Part shown: in pieces, positions 1-8,543 of the stretch
Layout: the number at the start of each line of letters is the position of its first letter
How positions within the stretch are numbered: the stretch's first letter is position 1
From: Prevotella melaninogenica ATCC 25845
GTDB taxonomy: Bacteria; Bacteroidota; Bacteroidia; Bacteroidales; Bacteroidaceae
Assembly (NCBI RefSeq): GCF_000144405.1
Contig: NC_014371.1
Span: forward strand, 1,272,501 to 1,336,500
Direction of reading: 5' to 3'
Length of the DNA: 64,000 nt
Program-made: the position numbers and the translations under genes
Notes under the pieces: generated by a model
What the model was told of the DNA's origin: nothing
Seen by the model: only the letters and a program-made list of their open reading frames with translations
The model's database searches: none

Positions 1-1082
1 TTCACCAAGAAAAGTCCTAAGATGAAGAGGAAAAGCACGAAGGCACCCACGTAAACTGGTCCGCTCGTACCCGGCTGTGTACCGAAATACTGTGGGAAAG
101 CGTCATAGAGCTGTGGAATCATTGACTGTATCTGTGGGTCAACCTTCGACATAGCCGTACTGCTTTGGCTCAATGGAACACTCGCACCACCCTTTGCATC
201 AGGTACGAGTAAGGTCATTGTCTCATCAATACCATAACTCCACTGCGTGATATAGTCGCGATCAAGACCAGAGCTTGTCTGGTTCGCGCCATCAGCCTTC
301 AGCAACTCACTTTTGCCACGCATACTCTCTTTCTGATACTCCCATGTGTGGTAAAGGCTTGAGAGATTGATTAATATACCAATCAATGCCGCTACAGCCA
401 ATACGCCCGAAGCCTTGAGGAAACCCACGAGTTGCTTCTGGCGAACGGCTTGAACGAGATAGCCAATGACCATAAAGAGGACGATAAAGAGATAGTAATA
501 TGTCATCTGCACGTGGTTGGCTTTCACCTCAAAGGCGGTGAAGATAGCCGTCACGATGAATCCCGACAAGTAACGTCCTCGATAAGCCAAGACAATACCG
601 GCAATCATTGGTGGAAGATAAGCCAATGCCATTACCTTCCAGAGGTGACCGGCAGCAATGATGATGAGGAAATAGGACGAGAAAGCCCACATGATACTAC
701 CCAATGCCGCCAACGACTGTCGGAAGTCAAAGGCTCGCAACAGAATATAAAAGCCTAAGAGATAGACAAAAAGAAACCATACATTGTCGGGCAACCAAAG
801 GTGGTAAGCGTTCATCACCTGCGACAGTCCGTCTGTTGACTGATACGATGGTGACATCTGATAGGTAGGCATACCACCGAAGATAGCGTTTGTCCAGCGT
901 GTTGCCTCACCAGTACGGTTCTGATACTCTGTCATTTCCTGTGCCGAACCGACACCTGCTGAGGCATCGTGGCGATAGAGAATCTTACCCTGAGTGACCG
1001 GTACGAAGAAGTAAGCGAACGAGATGACCGCAAACAACACGACTACCAGTACATCGGGTAGAAATCTTTTCCAAGTTTTCAT
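1..1082 (-). CDS. YfhO-like polytopic membrane protein (C-terminus cut by window edge)
   Basis: An open frame runs leftward from an ATG at 1082 to the window edge without a stop: 360 codons. It begins MKTWKRFLPDVLVVVLFAVI, a first membrane segment, followed by a luminal or periplasmic loop with GSAQEM and TRWTNAIFGGMPTYQ. Several hydrophobic segments follow (for example FLFVYLLGFYILLRAF and AALGSIMWAFSSYFLIIIAAG). This layout and the loop motifs match Bacteroidetes YfhO-family proteins, usually around 800 residues and glycosyltransferase-C-like in topology, so about half is missing. The family is thought to act on lipid-linked or surface glycans; the substrate here is unknown. It is transcribed divergently from mtnN. 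The family call is fairly sure, the function is not. Confidence 0.75.
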   Translation of the reverse strand, partial: MKTWKRFLPDVLVVVLFAVISFAYFFVPVTQGKILYRHDASAGVGSAQEMTEYQNRTGEATRWTNAIFGGMPTYQMSPSYQSTDGLSQVMNAYHLWLPDNVWFLFVYLLGFYILLRAFDFRQSLAALGSIMWAFSSYFLIIIAAGHLWKVMALAYLPPMIAGIVLAYRGRYLSGFIVTAIFTAFEVKANHVQMTYYYLFIVLFMVIGYLVQAVRQKQLVGFLKASGVLAVAALIGILINLSSLYHTWEYQKESMRGKSELLKADGANQTSSGLDRDYITQWSYGIDETMTLLVPDAKGGASVPLSQSSTAMSKVDPQIQSMIPQLYDAFPQYFGTQPGTSGPVYVGAFVLFLFILGLFLV

Positions 1083-1125
1083 TTTTATTTAATTTTGCTT
1101 ATGTCGGACAAATGATTAATCTCTG

Positions 1126-1133
1126 CAAAGTTA
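1126..1133 (-). promoter_or_regulatory. -7 box of the YfhO-like gene
   Basis: On the minus strand the sequence reads TAACTTTG, matching the Bacteroidetes -7 consensus TAnnTTTG. It lies 43 nt upstream of the ATG at 1082. An ATTG lies 18 nt further upstream and could serve as the -33 element. Inferred from consensus only. Confidence 0.5.
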
Positions 1134-1176
1134 CAAAAAACTAAGAACTTACAATATCCAACTTGTAACTTTTTCG

Positions 1177-1184
1177 TACCTTTG
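1177..1184 (+). promoter_or_regulatory. -7 box of mtnN, almost touching the start codon
   Basis: TACCTTTG matches the Bacteroidetes -7 element, and the mtnN ATG follows only 4 nt later at 1189. Transcription would therefore start at or within a few bases of the ATG, implying a leaderless or nearly leaderless mRNA. No convincing -33 TTTG is visible at the usual distance. Confidence 0.5.
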
Positions 1185-1188
1185 CAGT

Positions 1189-1896
1189 ATGAAAATAGGA
1201 ATCATCGTTGCGATGGACAAAGAGTTCGCGCAACTTAAAGCAATTCTTTCCAACACCGAGACGAAACATTTTAATCATAAAGACTTCGTTACGGGACGGT
1301 TGGGAGATAAGGAAATCATTCTGCAGCAGTGTGGTATCGGTAAGGTAAACTCTGCCATCGGTGCTGTAGAGATGATTAATCATTACCACCCTGACCTTGT
1401 TATCTCAAGTGGTTGTGCGGGTGGAGCCGACACTTCATTGGAGGTTACTGATGTGGTGGTGGCAACGGAGTGTGCTTACCACGATGCCTACTGTGGCGAT
1501 GAGGTAGCTTACGGTCAGATTATCGGTATGCCTGCTCGCTTCAAGGCTCCTACGGAGTTGATTGAAAAGGCGCTGTCGTTGAACAACCTACCTGATTGTA
1601 AGGACCTGCATGTCAAGGCAGGACTGACCGTCAGTGGCGAGTGGTTTGTTAACTCACGTGAGAAGATGCAACAGATTATGGACCACTTCCCAGAAGCAAC
1701 AGCCGTAGACATGGAGAGTTGTTCTATTGCGCAGGTCTGCCACATCTATCAAACCCCCTTCGTCTCCTTCCGTGTCATCAGCGATGTTCCGCTCAAAGAC
1801 AATAAAGCCAGCCAGTACTACGACTTCTGGGAGCGCATCGCCAACGGCAGCTTTGAGGTGACAAGGCACTTTATAGAGGCAATTCATAATTCATAA
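1189..1896 (+). CDS. mtnN: 5'-methylthioadenosine/S-adenosylhomocysteine nucleosidase
   Basis: A 235-residue cytosolic enzyme that hydrolyses S-adenosylhomocysteine and methylthioadenosine to adenine plus the thioribosyl product. The N-terminus MKIGIIVAMDKE keeps the catalytic Glu at position 12. SSGCAGG (about 73-79) is the ribose/phosphate-binding glycine motif, VDMES (E176) contacts the ribose, and the acid Asp is in RVISDV (D199). The length is normal for the family. The next gene, luxS, uses its product S-ribosylhomocysteine, so the pair forms the two-step SAH detoxification/AI-2 route, although 362 bp of repeats separate them. The frame ends inside a family A repeat that supplies its last bases and following spacer. 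Confidence 0.95.
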   Translation: MKIGIIVAMDKEFAQLKAILSNTETKHFNHKDFVTGRLGDKEIILQQCGIGKVNSAIGAVEMINHYHPDLVISSGCAGGADTSLEVTDVVVATECAYHDAYCGDEVAYGQIIGMPARFKAPTELIEKALSLNNLPDCKDLHVKAGLTVSGEWFVNSREKMQQIMDHFPEATAVDMESCSIAQVCHIYQTPFVSFRVISDVPLKDNKASQYYDFWERIANGSFEVTRHFIEAIHNS

Positions 1897-2275
1897 TTCA
1901 CAATTCATAATTATGATTACCGAGGTAGGCAGAGTTTATAGAATAAGTAATTTGTTTACTTATCCGCTTGATTCTATCACGGAACTAAAGATATACAGAT
2001 TTCTTTTTAGCTAACAAAAGCTTAAAGGTTATGGATAAAACTGAAGCTAACATCGGTAATCATAATTATGAATTGTGAATTATGAATTCTGAATTAAAGT
2101 AGTAATCATAATTATGAATTATGAATTCTGAATTGTGAATTAAACATGAATTATGAATTTTGAATTAATAAAGGATTAAATATGATTTCTGTTTTAAGTG
2201 AGAATAATGAGTTAAAAACATAGATTACATCGGTAATCATAATTATGAATTGTGAATTATGAATTCTGAATTAAA
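1884..2275. repeat. Family A repeats filling the mtnN-luxS gap
   Basis: The gap holds at least four copies of an AT-rich repeat built from AATTATGAATTGTGAATTATGAATTCTGAATT and a short CATCGGTAATCAT-like end. The copy at about 1884-1925 is inverted relative to those at 2050-2092, 2102-2143 and 2228-2275. The first two form an inverted pair around about 125 bp (1926-2049) with no gene in it. The last copy runs into luxS and provides its start codon. Further copies lie at 24918-24968 and 55084-55150. Confidence 0.8.
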
Positions 2276-2753
2276 CAAGATTCCTTCTTTTACCATTGAC
2301 CACGAGCGTTTGCTGCGTGGCATTTATGTGAGTCGTAAGGACGAAGTGGGTGGCGAGACCGTTACCACCTTCGACATCCGTATGAAAGAACCAAATCGTG
2401 AGCCAGTGTTGCACGTCGGTGCTATCCACGCTATTGAACACTTGGCTGCCACCTTCCTCCGTAATGACGACGAGTGGAAAGACCGTGTTATCTATTGGGG
2501 TCCAATGGGCTGTCTGACTGGTAACTACCTCATCCTTCGTGGCGACCTTGAGTCGAAAGAGATTGTCGACCTCATGCGCCGCACCTTCCAATTCGTTGCC
2601 GACTTCGAGGGTGAAATCCCCGGTGCTGCTCCACGCGACTGTGGTAACTACCTGCTCCACGACCTGCCTATGGCAAAGTGGGAGTCACGTAAGTTCCTCA
2701 CCGAGGTGCTGGACAATATCACCGATGCTAATCTCGTTTATCCGGAAAAGTAG
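2259..2753 (+). CDS. luxS: S-ribosylhomocysteine lyase (AI-2 synthase)
   Basis: A 164-residue cytosolic metalloenzyme that cleaves S-ribosylhomocysteine to homocysteine and DPD, the precursor of autoinducer-2. The metal site is complete: HAIEHL gives H57 and H61 with base E60, and RDCGNY gives C128. GCLTGNY carries the other conserved Cys (C85). The only usable ATG is the one in the family A repeat, giving an N-terminus MNSELNKIPSF in which MNSEL is repeat-derived and the family's usual sequence begins at KIPSF. The next in-frame Met is at residue 42, inside the domain. No promoter of the usual form is visible immediately upstream, so read-through from mtnN is likely. Confidence 0.95.
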   Translation: MNSELNKIPSFTIDHERLLRGIYVSRKDEVGGETVTTFDIRMKEPNREPVLHVGAIHAIEHLAATFLRNDDEWKDRVIYWGPMGCLTGNYLILRGDLESKEIVDLMRRTFQFVADFEGEIPGAAPRDCGNYLLHDLPMAKWESRKFLTEVLDNITDANLVYPEK

Positions 2754-2872
2754 ACAAGTTAACGAGTGGACGAGTAAACAAGTTGCTTGAGTAATAAGAC
2801 AAAGTAACATGGTGAACGAGTTGACAAGTTAAAAAGTAGACAAGTTAACAAGTTGCTTGGGATAAAGAGAAA
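2753..2872. repeat. Family B repeat (8-nt unit ACRAGTNR)
   Basis: Just after luxS the sequence consists of degenerate head-to-tail 8-nt units ACRAGTNR. They are interrupted by a CTTG box, which makes a short palindrome AACAAGTTGCTTG, and by AAGACAAAGTAACATGG. The same modules recur at eight other sites in this window. Confidence 0.8.
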
Positions 2873-2891
2873 AAAGCAGTGTTAGAGATTT

Positions 2892-2928
2892 AAAAGGGCG
2901 TTAATTCCATGTGAATTAACGCCCTTTT
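2892..2928. terminator. Perfect 16-bp hairpin with T-tract (family C unit)
   Basis: AAAAGGGCGTTAATTC pairs perfectly with GAATTAACGCCCTTTT around a CATGT loop. It ends in TTTT on the plus strand and would end in TTTT on the minus strand too, so it could terminate luxS. The arm sequence is also the core of dispersed repeat family C. Confidence 0.55.
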
Positions 2929-2943
2929 GGCTTGCTAAAGATG

Positions 2944-3335
2944 CCCTTTTACCTTTGAACTCTTTTACCTTTGAACTTTGAGGTTTGAACATTGAACTTT
3001 ATGATATGAACTTGAAACATTGATGTTTGAACATTGAACTTGGAACTTTCGGTGACTACGAATTTCTCTAATTACGCTAATCCTTATTGCTAAATAATTC
3101 GTGTCATTCGCATAATTAGTAGTCTTTAAAGGTACATATCATAAAGTTCAATGTTCAAACCTCAAAGTTCAAAGTATAATAATTCGTGTCATTTGCGTAA
3201 TTAGTAGTCATTAAAGGTACATATCATAAAGTTCAATGTTCAAACCTCAAAGTTCAAAGTATAAAAATTCGTGTCATTCGCGTAATTCGTAGTTAACTTT
3301 ATGATATGTACCTTTAATGACTACGAAACAATGCG
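2944..3335. repeat. Family D repeats, 85-bp period
   Basis: Two modules alternate: an AATTCGTGTCATTCGCGTAATT part and a part with TTAAAGGTACATATCATAAAG and TTCAAACCTCAAAGTTCAAAG. Equivalent points fall at 3096, 3181 and 3266, an 85-bp period. Both orientations are present; the outer parts are inverted. No gene lies here. Confidence 0.85.
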
Positions 3336-3388
3336 GATATAGCGACAATGAAAAAAAATAACGATTTTTCTTGTTTAAAAAAAAACAT

Positions 3389-3761
3389 TTTGTATATTCG
3401 CAGCGTGTTAATATAAAGAATACGATTGATAGACAAGTTTTAAATTATGAAATACACCTCTTGTAGAGAATATAATTGCAGGCAAACTGATAGAAAAGTT
3501 CGGTTTATGCCTGTAAAATCCATTCGGTTCTTTTCATCCAAGAACTCTAATCATTATTGGACAGAGTATGATCAGACAAAAACGTAGGATATGGCTAAAA
3601 TGCTCTATCTTCTTGATATATCTTAGAAGGAATCTTCTGGATTTACAACCTACAAGCAAGCGTTATTTCTTTACCTAAAAGATAATTTAGAGGAATCTCT
3701 ATTACACCATACCTCTTGTGAACAATACGAATCAAACATTGAGAATAAAATATGAAAACCT
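3389..3761 (+). promoter_or_regulatory. Long duplicated leader, copy 1
   Basis: A 373-bp segment from a TATATTCG promoter-like box (3393-3400) through the first ten bases of the receptor gene at 3752. It recurs at 8172-8543 with eight substitutions and one 1-bp deletion by my count, about 97-98% identity. It implies a ~350-nt 5' untranslated region. A 46-codon frame inside (from ATG at 3447) is present in both copies, but all five differences within it change the amino acid, so I read the segment as non-coding regulatory DNA. Confidence 0.7.
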
Positions 3762-6661
3762 TTTGTACAGCTTTAATTTTGTTATGCCTTACCGTCTGCA
3801 TATCAGCACAAACCTCAGACAATACTATTACCATTGAAGGTAGAGTGCAAGACTTTGTTACTCATGTAGATGTCCCTGGCTGCTTAGTTGAAGTGCTAAA
3901 TGCTAATGACAGCTCAATCGTTGCTTCAACGAAGGCTCTTGAAGAATATCAGAATGGCGAACAGAGCTGGAAAACATCTGAATATAGGATAACGATTCCA
4001 CGTAAGGAGGGTGATTATATCCTTCGCGTTACCGAAGATGGTTTTATACCTACCTACGTAACCTTACCACTGCATCACTTTTATAAGCGAGAGGTAAGCA
4101 GAGAAGTTGGTACCATCTTTCTGAAACGACCGAAAACAGTAGACTTAAAGGAGGTGGTTGTTAAGGCTACAAAGGTGAAGTTCTATCATAAAGGCGACAC
4201 GATTGTTTATAATGCCGACGCATTCCAGTTAGGTGAAGGCTCTATGCTCGATGCCCTTATTCGTCAGTTGCCCGGTGCTGAACTAAGCAAGGATGGACGC
4301 ATATATGTTAATGGAAAGTTTGTTGAGAGTTTACTTCTCAATGGAAAAGATTTTTTCCGTGGAGATAATACTGTTATGTTAGAGAATCTACCTACTTATA
4401 TGGTAAACCAAGTAAAGGTGTATGACCGTCTTGGTGAAAATAGTCTTTTTCTCGGGCAAGAGGTGGCAGGAGACAAGAAATACGTGATGGATGTTCAACT
4501 GAAAAAGCAATACAACATTGGATGGGTAGGTAATGTGGAAACTGGTGGAGGGACAAAGGAACGCTACTTGGCTCGTCTGTTTGCTATGCGGTTTACTGAT
4601 CACTCCCGTTTGGCTGTCTATGGAAATATGAACAATCTAAACGACGATCGTAAGCCCGGTGAGAATGACAATTGGTCGCCTTCTGATCTTTTTGGTGGGT
4701 TGACACAGCAACAGTTAGGAGGTCTTGACTATAATATAGATGCACGCAGTGGTAAGTATAAACTTAGTGGAAATGCACAGGTTAGGCATGCTGATAACAC
4801 GATAGTAAATAACACTAATCGTACAAATTTCCTTGCTAACGGAGATACATACGACCGTATGGTAGCTAATAATAGAAATCACAATTTTTCTCTCTCCACC
4901 GATCATCAGTTTTATTTTGAGTTTAAGAATGCCAACTTGAATATCAAGCCACGTTTTAACTACCAATATTATAACAATAAAAGCGGATATTCTTCGCTGA
5001 CGCTTAATCGTAGTTTTACGTCTTTCTCAAAGGCGCAGTTGGATAGTTTGTACACACCAGTGATAGGCAGGGAGTTGATTCGCACAGCCATTAACAGAAA
5101 TCTTCGCAATGGATTATCAATTGGACATTCTTTAGAAGGTTCGGTTTCGATGGAGTCGTTAATTAAGTTCAAGCATTCTCCCGACCATATCACCCTTTAT
5201 GCTGACGCTTCTTTGAGGCATGCTAATGAGAATAGCTTTGACCGTAACCGCATTGATTATTATACCAATGGTCTGCAAAGTAATACAGACTTCCGCAATC
5301 GATATTTCAACAACCGTCCTGACCACGGCTACAGCATGACAGGTAAAGTGACTTACAGCTATTTAGTAAAGCGTGGCTTGTTCTTCGACTTTAGTTATAA
5401 ATACAATCGGACTACCTCAAACCGATATTCTTCACTCTATCGTCTTGACCAGTTAGCAGATTGGGGAATTAATTCAGAGCACGAGCTTGGAATACTCCCT
5501 TCTGTGGATGCTTATAACAGAGTAATGGATATTCATAATAGTTATGACAGCAGGCAGACGGATAATACCCATACCCTCGGTGCCTTTCTTGTATGGAATA
5601 AGAAAACGACGAAGTCGGAGTGGTGGGCACAGCTTGTACCTAATTTATCGCTGCTTTCACGGACGATGCATTATCATAGTGGAAATGTAGATACGACTTT
5701 TACGAAACGTTCTATACTTTACAATATGAATAGTACGTTCATCAGATGGCGTAGTACTGATCACAAATATGAATTCATGTTTCAATATCATGTGAACGGG
5801 CAAGCTCCAGACATGAACCTGTTTGTAAACATCCTCAATACCACTGATCCATTAAACGTAACAATGGGTAATACCAACTTGAAACCATCCTATAAGCACG
5901 AACTTATATCACACTTCCTACGTATATATCCGAAAAAAGGGCTGATGTGGTTAATAGAGGCTCAATATATCCCCACTGTTAACGCTATTGCTATGGGCTA
6001 TACCTACGACAAGGCTACAGGACAGCGAACATTCAGACCAGACAATGTGAATGGTAATTGGCGAGGTCAGCTTGCTTTAGGTGGTGCTGGACCATTGACC
6101 AAAAATCGCAAGTTGGATTTTAAAGCTATGGCTGGATTAAGATATGAGAAGAGTGTCGACCTTATTGGTTTGGCAGGCACGTCTGCATCTAATAGGAGCA
6201 TAGTAGAATCGTTAAACTACGTTGGTGATTTACAGTTGAACTATAGGCTTGGGCAATCTTCCATTGGTTTCATTAGTAAAGGAAACTGGGCACATGTCGA
6301 TGGTACTCGTGAAGACTTTGAGGCATTTAATGTGAGTGATTTCAATTACGGCTTAACAGCACAATTACAGTTGCCATGGGATTTCCGACTTGGGACAGAC
6401 CTGACAATGTATAGTCGCCGAGGTTATTTAGATAAGTCGATGAATAGCGATGATTTGGTGTGGAACGCCCGTCTGTCACGCTCATTCTTCAAAGGACAGC
6501 TTACCTTATTGCTTGATGGCTTCGACATTCTTGGTCAGCTGAATAATGTCACACGGACGATGAATGCACAAGGAATCACAGAAACTTACAGTAATGTTAT
6601 TCCCCGCTACGTGATGCTACATGCCGTCTATCACTTCAATATTATTCCTAAGAAAAAATGA
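3752..6661 (+). CDS. TonB-receptor-like outer-membrane beta-barrel protein
   Basis: A 969-residue protein with signal peptide MKTFCTALILLCLTVCISAQ. Residues about 25-130 form a carboxypeptidase-regulatory-like beta-sandwich. A plug-like segment begins at LKEVVVKATKVKF (about 130-230, with DALIRQLPGAELSKDG and YVNGKFVESLLLNGKDFF). The rest is beta-barrel strands ending MLHAVYHFNIIPKKK. This is the outer-membrane beta-barrel family related to TonB-dependent receptors and often encoded with GLPGLI proteins. It is preceded by a long leader shared with the 8.5-12 kb locus, whose second gene is a paralogue. The imported or exported substrate cannot be told from sequence. Confidence 0.8.
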   Translation: MKTFCTALILLCLTVCISAQTSDNTITIEGRVQDFVTHVDVPGCLVEVLNANDSSIVASTKALEEYQNGEQSWKTSEYRITIPRKEGDYILRVTEDGFIPTYVTLPLHHFYKREVSREVGTIFLKRPKTVDLKEVVVKATKVKFYHKGDTIVYNADAFQLGEGSMLDALIRQLPGAELSKDGRIYVNGKFVESLLLNGKDFFRGDNTVMLENLPTYMVNQVKVYDRLGENSLFLGQEVAGDKKYVMDVQLKKQYNIGWVGNVETGGGTKERYLARLFAMRFTDHSRLAVYGNMNNLNDDRKPGENDNWSPSDLFGGLTQQQLGGLDYNIDARSGKYKLSGNAQVRHADNTIVNNTNRTNFLANGDTYDRMVANNRNHNFSLSTDHQFYFEFKNANLNIKPRFNYQYYNNKSGYSSLTLNRSFTSFSKAQLDSLYTPVIGRELIRTAINRNLRNGLSIGHSLEGSVSMESLIKFKHSPDHITLYADASLRHANENSFDRNRIDYYTNGLQSNTDFRNRYFNNRPDHGYSMTGKVTYSYLVKRGLFFDFSYKYNRTTSNRYSSLYRLDQLADWGINSEHELGILPSVDAYNRVMDIHNSYDSRQTDNTHTLGAFLVWNKKTTKSEWWAQLVPNLSLLSRTMHYHSGNVDTTFTKRSILYNMNSTFIRWRSTDHKYEFMFQYHVNGQAPDMNLFVNILNTTDPLNVTMGNTNLKPSYKHELISHFLRIYPKKGLMWLIEAQYIPTVNAIAMGYTYDKATGQRTFRPDNVNGNWRGQLALGGAGPLTKNRKLDFKAMAGLRYEKSVDLIGLAGTSASNRSIVESLNYVGDLQLNYRLGQSSIGFISKGNWAHVDGTREDFEAFNVSDFNYGLTAQLQLPWDFRLGTDLTMYSRRGYLDKSMNSDDLVWNARLSRSFFKGQLTLLLDGFDILGQLNNVTRTMNAQGITETYSNVIPRYVMLHAVYHFNIIPKKK

Positions 6662-6663
6662 AA

Positions 6664-6925
6664 AGTATAAGACCCTTCCGAACTTTGAACTTTGAACTTT
6701 GAGTTTTGAACTTTTTTTATCCTTTGAACTTTGAGGTTTGAACATTGAACTTTATGATTTGAAACTACGAATTGCGCGAATGACACGAATTACATTACAA
6801 TAAGCATTAGCGTAATTAGCGTAATTCGTAGTCATTAAAGGTTCATATCATAAAGTTCAAAGTTCAAACCTCAATGTATACTAATTCGTAGTCTTATACG
6901 TTAAAGTTCAAAGTATAATAATTCG
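6664..6925. repeat. Family D repeats between convergent genes
   Basis: CTTTGAACTTTGAGTTTTG modules, GAATTGCGCGAATGACACG modules and their inverted versions fill the gap between the receptor gene and the oppositely oriented TetR gene. The last bases abut the TetR stop codon. A terminator function for one or both genes is possible but not shown. Confidence 0.75.
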
Positions 6926-6926
6926 T

Positions 6927-7625
6927 TTAATCCAAACACTTTTTTATGATTTCATCGTTGATGCCATTTTCTTTCATTCTTTTAGCCACAACTTGTTTAT
7001 AATCATTTGCTTCATGGTAGTGGAATATCATGTGTCCAAGTTCCTCCAAAGCTTTTTCAATACGTTTCCTGCCTTGCTCGGTCTTCAAATCAATATCGGC
7101 AAATTTCGATCTATCACGGTGGAGATTAAGGTAATATATTCCCCCAATAATCAATGCAGATATAGCAGATATATCTATATCCTTAAATTTCCCTTTGTAA
7201 GTATTGACAAGAGGTAATGTGTGCATTTCCCTAAGCATAGCTGTACGAACCGTAGTTTCATTTCCTTCTGCTATTTCCCAACGCAGTAATTCCAGCATTA
7301 CGGATTTGTCTTGAAGTGACTTATGCACATCCTTGAAGATGTCGATATAACCTAATTCGGAATCAGTAGGAAATGGAATATCAGTCAGGACATCCTTAAA
7401 CCAATAGTCGTATCTCTTAACGAATTCATCATAAAATTCGCTAAGATTATCATATCTGTTATAGAAAACAAGCGGTTCTATTTTGGCTTTTTTAATGAGT
7501 TCTGTCACCAACATTGATGCAAAGCCTTTTTTCTTGATAAGACTTTCTGCTGCCTTGACAATGTCAGCCTGTATGTTGACGTTTGTCCTTCTGTATCTTT
7601 TGGGTTTATTTTCTTCTTCTGCCAT
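6927..7625 (-). CDS. TetR/AcrR-family transcriptional regulator
   Basis: A 232-residue cytosolic DNA-binding protein. A basic N-terminus (KPKRYRRTNVN) is followed by a TetR-type helix-turn-helix at about residues 16-62: DIVKAAESLIKKKGFASMLV, then TELIKKAKIEPLVFYNRYDN. The remainder is helical and would be the ligand and dimer domain. It sits between two outer-membrane loci that share a duplicated leader and is transcribed away from the second one. Control of one or both loci is a reasonable guess but unproven. It could equally be a relic of the decayed gene upstream of it. Confidence 0.85.
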   Translation of the reverse strand: MAEEENKPKRYRRTNVNIQADIVKAAESLIKKKGFASMLVTELIKKAKIEPLVFYNRYDNLSEFYDEFVKRYDYWFKDVLTDIPFPTDSELGYIDIFKDVHKSLQDKSVMLELLRWEIAEGNETTVRTAMLREMHTLPLVNTYKGKFKDIDISAISALIIGGIYYLNLHRDRSKFADIDLKTEQGRKRIEKALEELGHMIFHYHEANDYKQVVAKRMKENGINDEIIKKCLD

Positions 7626-7680
7626 CTAAATAAGGTGTTGATTTTCTGATTTCCAAAAGAGCGGTCACTAATTACTCTAA

Positions 7681-7990
7681 CTATTCAATCTCGTGGGAAG
7701 CAATACACTGACTCTAAGTCGTGTTTCCTTGGTTCTTACTGCAGGGTATGTGATACCGCTTACAAAGATACATCTTTTCTGTAATTCTTTTGCGATTTCG
7801 TATATATTTTTATTATCTCTGTCCATAAATGGAAAATGACTGATAAGAAGCAACCTATATTATAGCCACCTTACCCAAGCATTTATAATATTCAGCTGTT
7901 CCTTTGCCGTTTCTCATAACTTCAACATGGGCATTATCCAACATAAGAAGACAATTGTATTTCTTATATACTGCAAAAGACACTGGAAGT
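7681..7990 (-). pseudogene. Decayed alpha-oxoamine synthase (PLP aminotransferase class II) gene
   Basis: Two conserved blocks of the BioF/Kbl/serine-palmitoyltransferase family remain on the minus strand. Block one (7990-7855) reads YNCLLMLDNAHVEVM then GKGTAEYYK, matching the family's DDAH active-site region. Block two (7859-7681) reads YEIAKELQKRCIFVSGITYP then AVRTKETRLRVSVL, matching the C-terminal domain. A 1-bp loss shifts the last codons; restoring it gives VLASHEIE and a stop. About 130 residues between the blocks, including the PLP lysine, are missing. Not functional. Which branch of the family it came from is uncertain. Confidence 0.65.
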
Positions 7991-8171
7991 TATGGTAATG
8001 TTCGATAACATTCTCGTTTGGAGTAATCTCTAAATCCTTTTAATGAAATAATCTTTTGTACATATCAATATTGTATAGTTAGTAAATAGTACTACAAATA
8101 TAGTGAAAATGCTAATAAAAAAAACAAATTCTAAAGAAAATAAGAAAAATTCTTGTTTTAAACAATTTATA

Positions 8172-8543
8172 TTTGTATATTCGCAGCGTGTTAATATAAA
8201 GAATACGATTGATAGACAAGTTTTAAATTATGAAACACATCTCTTGTAGAGAATATACTTGCAGGCAAACTGATAGAAAAGTTCGGTTTATGCCTGTAAA
8301 ATCCATTTGGTTCTTTTCATCCAAGAACTCTAATCATTATTGGGCAGAGTATGATCAGACAAAAACGTAGGATATGGCTAAAATGCTCTACTTCTTGATA
8401 TATCTTAGAAAGAATCTTCTGGATTTACAACCTACAAGCAAGCGTTATTTCTTTACCTAAAAGATAATTTAGAGGAATCTCTATTACCCCATACCTCTTG
8501 TGAACAATACGAATCAAAAATTGAGAATAAAATATGAAAACCT
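8172..8543 (+). promoter_or_regulatory. Long duplicated leader, copy 2
   Basis: Near-identical copy of 3389-3761, running from TATATTCG (8176-8183) to the first bases of the GLPGLI gene. A TATATTTG, an even better -7 match, lies immediately upstream at 8168-8175. Compared with copy 1 it lacks one T near 8384, which breaks a short second frame present only in copy 1. Confidence 0.7.

Noticed and set aside
432..758. 108-codon open frame on the plus strand
   Set aside because: It lies antisense inside the continuous YfhO-like frame, has low-complexity polar translation (many D, H, S) and no start context.
3447..3587. 46-codon frame in leader copy 1 (and the equivalent in copy 2), considered as a leader peptide or peptide precursor
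   Set aside because: All five differences between the two copies inside it change the amino acid; purifying selection on a protein is not visible, so RNA or DNA function is more likely.
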